NCBI GenBank assembly: GCA_029204225.1 | Contig: CM055096.1 | Location: forward strand, 35,958,611 to 36,022,610 | Direction of reading: 5' to 3' | DNA from: Diphasiastrum complanatum | Taxonomy: Eukaryota > Streptophyta > Lycopodiopsida > Lycopodiales > Lycopodiaceae | Length of the DNA stretch: 64,000 nucleotides | Shown: piece by piece, positions 46,573 through 58,327 of the stretch | Numbering within the stretch: the stretch's first letter is position 1 | Layout of the letters: each line of letters starts with the position of its first letter | The notes under the pieces: generated by a model | What the model saw: the letters and a program-made list of their open reading frames with translations, nothing else | What the model was told of the DNA's origin: nothing | Databases searched by the model: none | Program-made: the position numbers and the translations under genes

Positions 46573-47469
46573 TGTTGCGCCGGCGCCTCAAAGGGCGCTG
46601 GGACTTGAACGGTTTCCCCAACACGCACTTAAGTCTAACATTCATCCATCATGCACTTACGTAAAAGCCAACTCAGAAACGTAACAAGCTTAACCATTCA
46701 GACTTAAGAAAACTGGAATCCCAACCAACCCGAAAGCCAACTCAGAATCCGTCCCCAAAAGGTAACCAAAGGCAAAGACAAGCCACACATGAAACCCAAG
46801 GCATAGTAGCGGCAAGCCCCATGTCGATGACAGGGACCCTTAGGCGCCAGCGACGCAAAAAGGTTGTAGTAAGGGTCCTTCCACTTGGACCAATCCCGGA
46901 GTCGAAACCGAAATGGTAATCATCCCCAAGGATCAACTTTATTAGATTTGGAAGAGGTTACATTCATACATAGACTGACCGGTCTCGGGGCCACCAACAC
47001 GTGCTGGGCATTGTGCCTGGCTCGTGCTGGTAGAGGGAGCTGAGACCTGGCGATTGGATTCCTGGCGCTGGTTGAGCTGCCCAAGTTTCTGTCTGCCGGA
47101 CTCCCCCTATAGTTCTGCTGTGATTCGGCGCACCCCCTCTGGTTTGAAACATAGTGCTTTCTGGTAAAGCACGCTTTTTAGGACTTAGTTTTTATTTTGT
47201 TGATTAAGCCTGGCAAGCCTGGCAGAATCAGTCTGGCTCCCGGACATGGGTCCCGGGAGCCGTCCCGGCGGCCGAATCAACTTGCTTTCCTGACTAGGCC
47301 ATGACTTGAGCTCCAGAGCTAGCTCATGACTTTGTGACTACTTGACTGGCTCACCACAGGTCGGAGACTCAGTCCTTGACGTTCTAACTTGCTCTAGGAC
47401 CTTAGAGAGTGTCACCCCTTTGAGTCTTACAGGGCACGCTGGGTGCACCCGAGTCAGCTTTACAACATC
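46573..47469 (-). repeat. LTR type H, copy 1
   Basis: 897 bp. The minus strand starts TGTTGTAAAGCTGACTC and ends GGCGCAACA. Next to it is the polypurine stretch AACGAGGGGAGGA of the gag-protease segment. Its first and last ~20 bases resemble LTR type E, the centre does not. Confidence 0.85.
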
Positions 47470-47834
47470 CTCCCCTCGTTTGAGAAAGCTGATGTCCTCA
47501 TCAGGGCCAAACTAGAACCTAAGACTCATGGCACGGGCTTAATTCACCAGCCAGAATTTAGTCACATATACAAGGGCACGGGCTTGATTCACCGGCCAAA
47601 GGAAACCAACTGTAAAGCGGAGTAATGATATTGTGTTTTACACCCAGCACAGGAAAAGTGTGGATCTAGTTCACTTACGTAAAACCTGTGTGAAGCTGCT
47701 GCACTTAGACATTAGACTGAAGCTCACTCCTCGATGAGAAATGCGGCTTACTTTATTAACATGAAAGAAAAAGGTACTTATGGCTCCCTTAAGCCTCAGA
47801 TATGTCATTTTCGTCGCACATCTGGATGAGTCCC
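47470..47834 (-). other. short 3' untranslated part of F1
   Basis: Between the protease stop and the polypurine tract. The motif GGCACGGGCTT(A/G)ATTCACC(A/G)GCC is directly repeated at about 47530 and 47577. No reverse transcriptase or integrase, so the polymerase half is deleted here. Confidence 0.5.
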
Positions 47835-48533
47835 CTAGGACTCTAGATATTTCGTTTGGTCGTCCAGGTTGAGCTCCTTGAGCTCTGCATCGGCACTTAG
47901 ATTCACCTTTGATGTAGAAACTGTAGGCAATGTTGGCTCCATTTGACCTCGCGTCAGCTGGTTTGTCACTATTGGATGTCCTTCGTTAAAGAAGTGAGCT
48001 TTCGCTTGGTCGCACAAGGTGAGCTCCTTGAGCTCTGCATCGGCACTTGAATTCACCTTTGATGTAGAGACTATAGGCAATGTTGGCTCCATTTGTTCCC
48101 GTGTCAGCTGGTCTGTCACTGTTGGCTGTCCTTCGTTAAATAGGTGAATGAAATTGGGAGGAATGGTTGGCTCAGGTTCATTTGTGTCGTTCTTTTCTAG
48201 TTGGTCCCCTGTCACAGCTCTGATGACACAAGGTCTCCTGCCATTATATAATAACACAAGGTTAACCCCTTTTGCCAAGAAGGCCACCACATGTTCGTTA
48301 AACCAGCTTAATCCCAAAATAGTGTCGAAGGCATCCATCTTCAAGATTGTGAACGTTAGTCGATTCTTCCAGGCTCCCAGAGAGATTGGTAAGTTGGTTG
48401 CCAATCTACAAGTGGTCATTGTACCTTTCGCGGTCTCCACACAAATAGGAGTCACATTTTCTTCACATTGGATGTCCAATTCTCCTGTCAGTTTTTCTGA
48501 CAAGTAGTTCTGTGACGCCCCCCGGTCTACCAT
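47835..48533 (-). pseudogene. F1 retropepsin-like protease with C-terminal tandem duplication
   Basis: It starts MVDRGASQNYLSEKL, where D-R-G replaces the catalytic D-S/T-G. It continues TPICVETAKGTMTTCRL and AFDTILGLSWF, the flap and ILG regions of a Gypsy aspartic protease. The last 100 residues are a tandem repeat of about 50 residues (FNEGQPTVTDQLTREQMEPT versus FNEGHPIVTNQLTRGQMEPT). It overlaps the gag frame end by 7 bp. Stop at 47835. Confidence 0.8.
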
Positions 48534-49627
48534 GAAGTGTTCACGCTACTCGAGGCTTGGTTGCCATTTGGAGCTGAGTCCCCCCTTGAAAAGAAGCTTG
48601 GACTCGGTCTGGATCCACTAAATACTCTTGTTGAGGTTGCGGGAGCAGCTGGTGCCAATGTGCTCTCATAATCACAAACCATTTCAGCCGCTCGAATAGT
48701 TGAATTGAAATCATGGGACATGTAGCTGTCTATCGCACGCCGGGTCCAAGATTGCATTCCAGACAATAGGTAATGAGTTTTGTCCGCCTCGGACATATCT
48801 TCAATAACCCATACACTCTGTCTGAATTTATTGAGGTACTCTCGCAATGACCCTTTCTGTTTGAGCCCCGATAATTCTGTCCTCAATCTCATGTGTGAAT
48901 CCTTCGGTATGAACTCCTCTCGTAACGCAGCTTTGAATGCGTCCCATGTTTGAAAATGCATTCCTGCCATCCGGTACCAATTCGTAGTGTAGCCCTCAAA
49001 ATATGCTAATGCCAAGTCAGTTCTTTCTTCCTCAAGAGTGTTCATCAGACGAAAGTTATGGTCCATGTGAAACAACCAATCTTCCACAACTCGAATGTCA
49101 TGCTCTCCTTTGAAAGTAGGTGGTGCTTTCACTTTGGCAGTCTTCCTTGGGCCCTCCGTGTTTCGCGCTCGTGGTTCTCTTGGTATCTGTGGAGGAGGCG
49201 CCACTACATTCCCCCTAGTTGCTTCCAACTCTTCAAACCTGGCTTTGAGCTGTGTTAGCTCGTCTCTCATTTCTCTAGCAAGGTTAAATTGAGTAAGATT
49301 CATGGCTCGCAAGGATGTTTGCCATTCTTTCCTTTCGGTTTCTCTATCCTTCTTCACCTCGCTAAGCATAGCCATCATTGCGCTTGATAAGTATTGCCGC
49401 ATCTTCACTTCAAAGAGGTCCTGTTGCGCCTCTGGCAAGGGTTTATCTCTTGGTGTAGGTTCAGAAGGGCCACCCATATCTTCTTGGAGAGGCGCCACTG
49501 TGGAGTGCATATGCTCTTTCTTTCTCGACTTGGACCTGGTGCCATCTCGATGCATGCGAGAGCTGTATTCTCGAGCTAGCTCTTCTCCGTCCGTCAATGC
49601 TCGTAACTCTTCAAGATGGTCCTCCAT
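48527..49627 (-). CDS. F1 Gypsy gag
   Basis: Intact 366-codon frame from ATG 49627. The N-terminal third is charged and coiled-coil-like (MRDELTQLKARFEELEATRG). The Retrotrans_gag domain follows: PTFKGEHDIRVVEDWLFHMD, LALAYFEGYTTNWY, FIPKDSHMRLRTELSGLKQK, GSLREYLNKFRQSVWVIEDM. The C-terminus ends NTSW, with no zinc knuckle. The related F2 copy has a knuckle and about 75 extra residues at this point, so F1 carries an internal deletion. It would form the particle core. Confidence 0.85.
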   Translation of the reverse strand: MEDHLEELRALTDGEELAREYSSRMHRDGTRSKSRKKEHMHSTVAPLQEDMGGPSEPTPRDKPLPEAQQDLFEVKMRQYLSSAMMAMLSEVKKDRETERKEWQTSLRAMNLTQFNLAREMRDELTQLKARFEELEATRGNVVAPPPQIPREPRARNTEGPRKTAKVKAPPTFKGEHDIRVVEDWLFHMDHNFRLMNTLEEERTDLALAYFEGYTTNWYRMAGMHFQTWDAFKAALREEFIPKDSHMRLRTELSGLKQKGSLREYLNKFRQSVWVIEDMSEADKTHYLLSGMQSWTRRAIDSYMSHDFNSTIRAAEMVCDYESTLAPAAPATSTRVFSGSRPSPSFFSRGDSAPNGNQASSSVNTSW

Positions 49628-50390
49628 TATAGTCAGAGGTGTACTTCCAACAGATTATCGCCTCAATCCTTTTTATATTTGAAGCTCTCCCTTCTGTCGG
49701 CCGGGCCCCATAGCTCTCTTTTCTTCTTTATTAAATCGGCTTCAATGAAAATATCCCTTCCTCAAACTTAGCACGCCCACATCACCTGAGAGCCAAGTAG
49801 GAACCAGGTCATTTGTGTCCAAGCAAGCACACAACAAATGGAACATACCAACCAAAGCAAACACAGAGGATCCCTCTCAAGCCATAAACCCCCCTGAGAC
49901 CGGACGTAGGACCTTTGCCTAGCCGCGCCCACACAAATCTATCATAGAATTAGCCCACGGGGAAACATCCATCCAACCATCCGTGCTTTCACCATTAAGC
50001 AGCACATTGCCTCAGTCACGCCCCACCACTTTTTGGTCGATAGCCCTTATAGCTAAATGATCGGCAGCTATCCCGCACCGGCAGCTAACCACCCGTGCTT
50101 TACACCTGAATTCGAGCAGCATCTCTGTATCAATGGTTAACTTGTACAGTTCGAATATGTCGCTCCGCACCCCACAAGGCACAGGCCGTGCTTACACCAA
50201 CCTAATGGCAGCACACTGTCTCATCTATTCTACGTGCAGACCGCGCCAGGCCCGAACCGCGAGAACTGACCGTGCTTACACCTCAAGAGCAGCACCTTGA
50301 CTCATCAAGTCCCCCGTTCTGCCGACCACCCCGACCGTGGATGTACCCGTGCTTAGACTGTGGGCAGCACCTTGCACAACAGTTGTCTTG
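49628..50390 (-). other. F1 untranslated leader with five hairpin units
   Basis: Inverted-repeat cores of the form GTGCT(G)CC...GTAAGCAC on the minus strand lie at 50370-50349, 50295-50272, 50214-50188, 50122-50095 and 50005-49983. The same five-unit block occurs in the E element (59629-60007) and in F2 (63207-63595). 49840-49930 holds the site GAGGATCCCTCTC that is the empty counterpart of the E insertion in F2. Confidence 0.8.
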
Positions 50391-50399
50391 ATGAACCCC

Positions 50400-50770
50400 A
50401 AACAGTGGCCATTTTCGTGAGATCCGCATAGCTGACCGGCCCTCCTTGGCCAAGGTGCAAGTACTAATCTCTCTCAACACTTCATTGGAAACATTCGTCT
50501 TGATGTAGTGAAGGGCCATTCTTGCTCTTTTCTTGTACCTTTGGACTTCTTGAAGCACTTGAGGCTCCTCCTCAAGTCCAAGTACAATATCCATCACATC
50601 TTGGAGAATCAAAATTGAATCCATCCTCACCTTCCAAATAGAATAGTTGGAGGTGTTCAATTTCTTACCTTGCTTCTCCCCATGGAAGCCATAATCACTT
50701 TTGCAGTGCTGAAGGACATCCTGCAGATCTTGCATGCAAGATATCAAATAATCCAATGCATCTCTTTCAG
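50400..50770 (-). pseudogene. Copia-type gag fragment inside the F1 leader
   Basis: The minus strand encodes KLNTSNYSIWKVRMDSI, DIVLGLEEEPQ and RMALHYIKTNVSNEVLREI, clearly the N-terminal Copia gag domain. It lies between the primer site and the hairpin leader. The E element lacks this insertion, where CCGACTGGCCGGTCAGC is continuous. Confidence 0.8.
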
Positions 50771-50793
50771 AAACAGTCGGCTCTGATACCACA

Positions 50794-51992
50794 TGTAGCG
50801 CAGGCATCCCAAAGGGAGCCGGGGACCACGACTTAGCTTCCCAACCTTCAACTCTTGCCGTCTAAACCCACTTGACATACAAGCAGCCAATTCGCCAACA
50901 ATGATCAGACTTAACTAATTGGAAGTTCAGAAACCAACATTGAGATCCATCCTGGCGCCATGCCAGATCGGGGGTCCCGATGTGGGTGACTTCACTCCAA
51001 GCAAGCCGCCCGACATACATCAAACTTAACCAACTTGAAGCTTCATTACAAACGAGTAACATCCATTCCAAGCAAGTGGTCTGACTTACATCAGACTTAA
51101 CCAACTGAAAGCTTCGTCACGAGCGCTGGAAGCCAACTTGGCGCCATGCCAGACTGGACAGCCATAAACAGGTAACTTCCACTCAAGCAAGCCATCCAAC
51201 TCAGCCAACAGGTTAGAGCCCGTTCCCCAAGAGCTTAACCCATTCACGTTCATGCAAGGAACACTCAGAACCACAAGTCGTGACAGATATGGAGACAATT
51301 AGTTCCTGGACCAAATGGTCCCGACAACATACCGCTGGCGCCACAGATCGAATGGTCCCACCGGCATACCGGTGGCGTCCCGGGATACGATCCTCAGCTG
51401 TGTGCCAAATTAAAAAGTTTGGAGTGGCCTTACAACTGGCACTTTTACCGAACACTGAAATCCAAAAGGTAATCAGAGTCAGTTTGAGAAAAATCCCACT
51501 TTATTGATAAATCTGAGAATGTTACATTTCAAGAGTGTGACCGACCCTAGTCTCCGGGGCGCTGGCATGCCAAGGCGAGTGCCAGGACAACATTCCAGCA
51601 AGGGAGGTTGAGACTTGGTTGGAGCTCGCCCTGAGTCGCAACTCGCACTCCCCTATAGTATTCGTGGGATTCACCACCTCCCCTCATACCAAGTACTCTA
51701 CCCAGGCTGGTAAAGCACATTTTTTCTCTCTAGAAAGTTATTTTCTCTCTCTAGAATTTATTGATCCCTTGGCTTCCTTTAATCATGCCTAGTTCTTGTG
51801 AGGTGATTGCACATCGATCTGAGCTCTCTGGACTTTGCTAGATCTGATCCAAGATTTCAGCCATAGGAACTTAGCGCCGGCTGGATTCTGGTCACAGTGG
51901 TGCCAGGAGTGGCGCCGGCGCCGGTGGCGCTGGGAGTGGCAGGGGCGTTGCTGGCGCCGGTAGTAAAGCTTTGTAAAGGTAATTTTACAACA
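50794..51992 (-). repeat. LTR type E, copy 2
   Basis: 1,199 bp, the 5' LTR of F1. It is followed at 50791-50779 by TGGTATCAGAGCC on the minus strand after a 2-nt spacer. Confidence 0.92.
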
Positions 51993-51997
51993 TTAAG

Positions 51998-52582
51998 AGG
52001 GAGTACACAAGCCCCCAAGGACACCACAACAAAATGGAGTGGCCGAGAGGAAGAATAGAACTTTATGTGGAGGTGCAAAAATTATGAGGTTAGGTGCTAA
52101 TCTTTCTAAATCCTTTTGGGATCGATCTTTGTTGCATGCTAATTTACTATGCAATAGATGTCCAAGTGTGGTATTGGATGGAAAAACTCTTTTTGAATTA
52201 TTGTTTGGTAGGAGGCCGAGTATCAAGTTTTTGAAAACTTTTGGTTGTATTTGCTATATCAACATCACTCTTGATTATATAACCAAGAGGGATCCTTATT
52301 CAAAGAAAGGTGTCTTTGTTGGCTATAGTGAGATGTCATTTTTTATGAAGGAAACTTTCCAAAAGTTTCTTCAAGTGGTGGTGTGGACATTGGATCTAAC
52401 ATCTTGATGTTAATGATGTGATTGATGGTACTTTGGGTGTTGATGGTGAAGGACCTACTTCAAGTCAAAATCCAAGGCAGACATCAAGAGAAAGACAACA
52501 ACCATTGAGACTGACATATGATGAAAAAGGTAAGCAAGTTGTTGGTGGAACAAATTATGCTTTCCTAACCTATCTTGATGAA
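51998..52582 (+). pseudogene. Copia B3 integrase, continued
   Basis: Directly after the TTAAG duplication the interrupted integrase resumes, with GVAERKNRTL-like sequence at 52035. It continues FWDRSLLHANLLCNRCPS, ELLFGRRPSIKFLKTFGCI and GVFVGYSE, then a degraded linker with TYDEKGKQVVGGTNYAFLTY. It is cut at 52583 by another E-type LTR. Frameshifts make it non-functional. Confidence 0.88.
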
Positions 52583-53822
52583 TGTAGCGCAGGCATCCCA
52601 AAGGGAGCCGGGAATCACGACTTAACTTCCCAGCCTTCAACTCTTGCCATCCAAACCCACTTGAAATACAAGCAGCCAAATCGCCAACAATGATCAGACT
52701 TAACCAACTTGAAGTTCCGAAAACCAACATTGAGATCCAACTTGGCGCCATGCCAGATCGGGGGTCCCGATGTGGGTGACTTCCCTCCAAGCAAGCCGCC
52801 CGACATACATCAACCTTAACCAACTCGAAGCTTCGTTACAAACGAGTAACATCCATTCTAAGCTAGCGGTCTGACTTACATCAGACTTAACCAACTGAAA
52901 GCTTCGTCACGAGCTGGAAGCCAACCTGGCGCCACACCAAACTCGACAGCCATAAACAGGTAACTTCCACCCAAGAAAGCCATCCAACTCAGCCGACAGG
53001 TTAGAGCCCGTTCCCCAAGAGCTTAACCCATTCATGTTCATGCAAGGAACACTCAGAACCACAAGCCGCGACAGATATGGAGACAACCAGTTCCTGGACC
53101 AAATGTTCCCGACAGCATACCGCTGGCGCCACGGACCGAATGGTCCCGAAGGCATACCGCTAGCGTCCCGGGATACGACCCTCAGGTATGTGCCAACTTA
53201 AAAATTTTGAAGCGGCCTTACAACTGGCGCTTTTACCGAACACTGAAACCCAGAAGGTAATCAGAGTCACTTTGAGAAAAATCCCACTTTATTGATAAAT
53301 CTGAGAAGGTTACATTTCAAGTGTGTGACCGACCTAGTCTCCAGGGCGCTATCATGCCAAGGCGAGAGCCATGACAACATTCCAACAAGGGAGGCTGAGA
53401 CTTGGTTGGAGCTCGCCCTGAGTCGCAACCCGCACTCCCCTATAGTATTGGTGGGATTCGGCACCCCCCTCATACCAAGCACTCTACCCAAGCTGGTAAA
53501 GCACATTTTTCTCTCTCTAGGATTTTCTCTTTCTAGAAAGTCATTTTCTCTCTCTAGATTTTATTGATCCCCAGGCTTCCTTTAATCATGCCTAGATCGT
53601 GTGAGGTGATTGCACATCGATTTGAGCTCCCTGGACTTCGCTAGAACCGATCAAAGATTTTCAGCCATAAGAACTTGGCATCGGCTGAATTCTGGTCACA
53701 GTGGCGCTAGGAATGGTGCCGGCGCCGTTGGCGCCGGTTGCAACAGGGACACTGCTGGCACCGGGGACAATGCTGGCGCCAGTGGCGCCAGAAGTAAAGC
53801 TTATGAAAATAGCTTTACAACA
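52583..53822 (-). repeat. LTR type E, copy 3
   Basis: 1,240 bp, starting TGTAGCGCAGGC on the plus strand and ending GCTTTACAACA. Left flank ATGAA; the matching right flank is outside the readable part because the element is truncated. Confidence 0.9.
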
Positions 53823-54437
53823 TCCACCCCACCTTTATAAAATCTGATGTCCTCATCAGATGTCAGATTAAAGTAAAGGTGTCCCCCAATTAAAATAATT
53901 ATACATTTGAGCTACTTGGCACAGTACTCAATTTACTGGCCACTTTTTATTAACATTGAAGCTGGCACACCACAAGTTGGAGGCTCAGCTCTTTGTACTG
54001 AAAAATTACGTAACTTGAAAATATCTCTTTGTCTAGGAAAAGCGTGGATTTGATATCGCTTTCGTAAAACCCAAGAACCTTATTAACTGGTGACAGAGGC
54101 CTTTCCTTGAAATGTTTGCCCCTGTCACTTATGACTTTTGACTTTGGAACCCCCTTTGTGTTGAGCTCCCTGAGCTCCAGATTTGATTAGTTCCGCACAG
54201 GTATCAAGGCTCCCTGAGCCAAAGGATTTATCGTTTTGATTGCCCACTTTATGGTCCACTCCGTGCCTTGTTGCTTCTGCACCTTGATTTCTCTCCTTGT
54301 CCCAACCTGATCTTGATACTTTTCCATCTTGGCTCTTTAAGGTAGGCAAAGATTGAGTACTCCGCAATGCACCTCTCACTTAGCTTGAAGTAGCTCTTTG
54401 AATCAGCCCAAATGTAACCATTGACCTCATGGAAAGC
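53823..54437 (-). other. E-type internal sequence, copy 2 (truncated)
   Basis: Homologous to 44782-45425 and, inverted, to 61222-61868. It ends abruptly at GGAAAGCCAAAGG (54437). Confidence 0.8.
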
Positions 54438-54439
54438 CA

Positions 54440-55456
54440 AAGGGTTGATATTGCCTATGCATTGGGATTGACAAATATTAAACCTACACAACAAAAAACC
54501 AAGTTGGCTAATTCGACAAGGAGAAAGCTTGTTGGAGAATTAAAAGAAGTCACAATGTATTTTCAAGATAAGCCATTCATTATGAATTTTATTGTAATTT
54601 GGCCGGTCGAACTTGTCAATTATTCATTTCTTATTGGTCGACCCTGGCTTTACCAAGCTAATGCCGTAGTTCATTGGGAAACAAAGGAACTACGTTTATG
54701 TATTGGCGAACATGATGAAAATGAAAAGCTGCGTGAACATGTTATTACATGGCAGTGAGACCATAATGAAGGCGAAAAAGCATTATAGAATACTCGTTTT
54801 ACCTCGGAGCAATCGTCCTATACTTTGAATATCTTTTTGGAGGAAGATATTGTGACCAACTTTCTGGATTGTTATGAAATTGAAGAAACAAACTTAACTG
54901 ACGATGAAGATCAAGCTCAGTCTTCACAAAGAAAAAAGGCTATTCATCGAATAACATGACAATAGGTATGATCAACCCAAATGATACATTATTTATCGAA
55001 TTTGTCATTATAGGAGTTCTGAAATCTAAACCAACCCTTTGTAAAGATGTTTCTTATTTTTTGGGGGATGTTGTCTCAGGTATCGAGGTCAAGCCCAAAG
55101 CAGACAACGTAGTCATCTCTAGATGGAAGCTGAAGAATCAACTCAAGCAAGCCAACATCACCAATGAGAAGGAAGACACTATTGCAAGTGATGGATAGAG
55201 ATCAAAATGCATATATTTGAAATCTACGTGATGTAGATGAAAATAAATAAGTTCTAGAAATAAACTTTTAAAAATTTGAAGTTTGTCGCCCGGCAGGATG
55301 GGAGAATGCTATTGGTAGACAGTGTTTGCCCCTAGCATGTGAATCTGCCCAACGACAATGTCTCTAGTTAAATATTTAACCACAATGGTTAGTATGTTGG
55401 TAAATTTCAAACTGCACAGGTTTACCAACAGTAAGTTATCACATGCTTTGGAATCG
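54440..55456 (+). pseudogene. Gypsy protease fragment of another lineage
   Basis: A plus-strand frame beginning about 54447 encodes VDIAYALGLTNIKPTQQKTK then FLIGRPWLYQANAVVHWETK, the C-terminal half of a plant Gypsy retropepsin; the catalytic D-S/T-G is missing. A second frame at 54956-55198 (MTIGMINPNDTLFIEFVIIG) is probably the adjoining pol linker. It is followed by AT-rich sequence without a domain. The orientation is opposite to both neighbours. Confidence 0.65.
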
Positions 55457-56374
55457 TGGTGCGCCGGCACCTAGGACTTGAGCGGTTTCTCCAACACGCG
55501 CTTAAGTCAAACATTCATCCATCATGCACTTATGTAAAAGCCCACTTAGAAAATGGAACAAGCTTATCCATTCAGACTTAAGAAAACTGGAATCCCAACC
55601 AACCCGAAAGCCAACTCAGAATCCATCCCAAAAGGTAACCAAAGGCAAATACAAGCCACACATGAAACCCAAGGCATAGTGGTCGCCAAACTGACCAAAT
55701 GGCATAGCGGCGAGCCACACGTCGGTGACGTGGACCCTTAGGCGCCGGCGACGCAAAAAGGTTGTAGTAAGGGTCCTTCCAATTAGACCAGTCCCGTTGG
55801 CGAAACCAAAATGGTAATCATCCCCAAGGATCAACTTTTTTAAATTTGGAAGAAATTACATTCATACATAGACTGACTGGTCTCGGGGCCACCAACACGT
55901 GCTGGTAGAGGGAGCTGAGACCTGGCGATTGGATTCCTGGTGCTGGTTGAGCTGCCCAAATTTCTGTCTGCCGCCAGACTCCCCCTATAGTTCTGGTGTG
56001 ATTCGGCGTGCCCCCTCTGTCCTGGAATGTAGTACTTTCTGGTAAAGCACGCTTTTCTAGACTTAGTTTTTATTTTGCTGATTAAGCCTGGCAAGCATGG
56101 CTAAATCAGTCTGGCTCCCGGACATGGGTCCCGGGAGCCGTCCCAATGGCGGAATTAACTTGGTTCCTGACTAGGCCATGAATCAAGCTCCAAAGCTAGC
56201 TCATGACTTGTGACTACTTGACTAGCTAACCACAGGTGGGAGGTTCAGTCCTTGACAAGCCTTGCAAAATCAGTCTAGCTCCCGGACATGGGTCCCAGGA
56301 GCCGTCCCGGCGGCAAAATCAACTTGGTTCCTGACTAGGCCATGACTTGAGCTCCAGAGCTAGCTCATGACTTG
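55457..56374 (-). repeat. LTR type H, copy 2, with internal duplication
   Basis: Homologous to 46573-47469 up to about 56255. There a block of about 120 bp (AATCAGTCT-GCTCCCGGACATGGGTCCC...AGCTCATGACTTG) is duplicated and the LTR start is lost at the junction with protease. Confidence 0.8.
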
Positions 56375-58164
56375 CTTCAAGGCTGTGAATGTTAATCGAT
56401 TTTTCCAAGTCCCCAGCGAGATTGGAAAACTGGCTGCCAATCTACAAGTTGTCATTGTGCCTTTGGCGGTCTCCACACAGATAGGGGTCGCATTTTCCTC
56501 ACATTGAATGCCCAATTCCTCTGCCAAACTTTCTGACAAGTAGTTATGTGATGCTCCCAGATCTACCATGAAGTGAATGATCTTGCCTTGGATGTAGCCT
56601 TTGAGGTACAACAACTTTGATCCTTTTGTAGGAGTCGCCATAAGATCTTCCCGATAAGCCACAAGTGCCCCTATCTGTTGTAGGGCATTCAGATTGGACT
56701 CCGTCAAATCCACTTCTGGTTCTTTTTTGTCGTCTTGTTCACAGTCCACTTGATCAGATGCCTCTCTTTCCATCTTATCAAACACTTCGTTTGCCGCCAT
56801 GATTTGTTTATTCAATGGTTTGGGGAATGACCTCCAAGAGTGACCTTGCTGTTGACAATCAAAGCAGTGTAGGGAAATGCCCACTGTTGGTGAGCTATTG
56901 CTATGACTAGCTAAAGGACCAAAGTTGCTCCTTCTCTGGAAGGTATTCCCTCCGCTGTTGCCTTGGTTGCCAAACCTTGTTCTTACTGGGAATATGTTCA
57001 CGCTGCTTGAGGCTTGCTTACCATTTGAAGTTGAGTTCCCCAGGCTTGGGAAGAAGCTTGGACTCAGTTTGGATCCGCTGACTACCTTTGTTGTCATTGA
57101 GAGAGCAGTTGGTGCCAGCATGATCTCATAATCACAAACCATTTAAGCCGCCCGAATAGTTGAGTTGAAGTCGTTGGGCATGTAGTTGTATATTGCTCGT
57201 CGGGTCCATGTCTGCATTCCAGACAAGAGGTAGTGGGTCTTGTCAGCTTCCGACATATCTTCAATTACCCATATGCTCTGCCTGAATTTGTTCAGGTACT
57301 CTTGCAGCGAACCTTTTTGCTTGAGTCCTGATAATTCTACCCTCAATCTCATGTGTGAATCTTTGGGTATGAACTCCTTCGTAGCGCATTTTTGAATGCA
57401 TCCCATGTCCGAAACTGCATCCCTGCCACTCAGTACCAGTTTGTTGTGTAACCCTCAAAATATGCTAATGCCAAGTCTGCTCTCTCTTCTTCAGGGGTAT
57501 TCATCAAGAGGAAGTAATGGTCCATGTGAAACAACCAATCCTCCACAACTCGAACGTCACGCTCCCCTTTGAAAGTAGGCTACGCTTTTACTTTAGCAGT
57601 CTTCCTTGGGCCTTCTGCGTTTCGCGTCGGAGTATCCCTTGGTCTGAGTGGAGGGGGCACCCCTGCATTCCCTCTTGTGGTCTCCAACTCTTCAAACCTG
57701 GCCTTGAGTTGTGTTAGCCCATCTCTCATTTCTCTAGCGAGGTCAAATTGACTGTGGTTCATGGCTCGCATGGATGCTTGCCATTCTTTCCTTTCTATTT
57801 CTCTGTCCTTGTTTACCTCACTAAGCATAGCCACCATTGCGCTGGATAAATATTGGCACATCTTCACATCAAAGAGGTCTTGGTGTGCCTCTGGCATGAG
57901 TTCATCTCTTAGTGTCGGTTCAGAAGGGGTGCCAATTTCTTCTTAAGGAGGTGCCACTGGGGTGTGCATATGCTCTTTCTTTTTCGATTTGGGTCTGGCG
58001 CCATCTTGGTGCACGCGGAAGCCATATTCTCGGCCTTGCTCTTCTCCGTCCATTAATGCTCGTGATTCATCAAGATGGTCATCCATCCTGGTAAGAGGTG
58101 CACTTCCACTAGTCTGTTTTCCTTCTCTTTTTGGAAGCTCTCCCCTTTGCACACTGGGCCCCAC
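56375..58164 (-). pseudogene. F2 gag-protease remnant
   Basis: The gag start region is near 58090 (MDDHLDESRALMDGEEQG, like F1). The frame is broken at about 57943, 57580 and 57407, but the domains are readable: KARFEELETTRG, VVEDWLFHMDHYF, GLKQKGSLQEYLNKFRQSIW. 57142-56375 is open: a zinc knuckle CFDCQQQGHSWRSF whose last Cys is Phe, an acidic linker, and protease MVDLGASHNYLSESL, where D-L-G replaces D-S/T-G, to CRLAASFPISLG. It is joined to LTR-H without a stop codon of its own. Confidence 0.85.
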
Positions 58165-58327
58165 AGCTCTTTTTCCTTCTTTATTAAGTCAGCTTCAATA
58201 CAAAAGTATCTCCTCCTCAAATGAGCACGATCAAATCACCTGAGAGCCAAGTAGGAATCAAGGGTTATTCAGGTCTGGACAAGCACACAACAAACAAACA
58301 TAGCAACCAAAACAAACACAGAGGATC

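Larger units (their letters stand above)
43586..51992 (-). mobile_element. composite Gypsy-lineage element F1 (LTR type E outside, LTR type H inside)
   Basis: LTR-E copies at both ends and a TTAAG target duplication (43581-43585 and 51993-51997) define one 8.4-kb insertion in Copia B3 integrase. On the minus strand the order is: LTR-E, primer site (50791-50779), a Copia gag fragment, hairpin leader, gag, protease, polypurine tract, LTR-H, E-type internal sequence, LTR-E. No reverse transcriptase or integrase is present. Compared with 58328-63093 it looks like an E element into which an F element (LTR-H) inserted. The 5' LTR of F was then lost, plausibly by recombination between the two homologous leaders. 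Confidence 0.82.
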
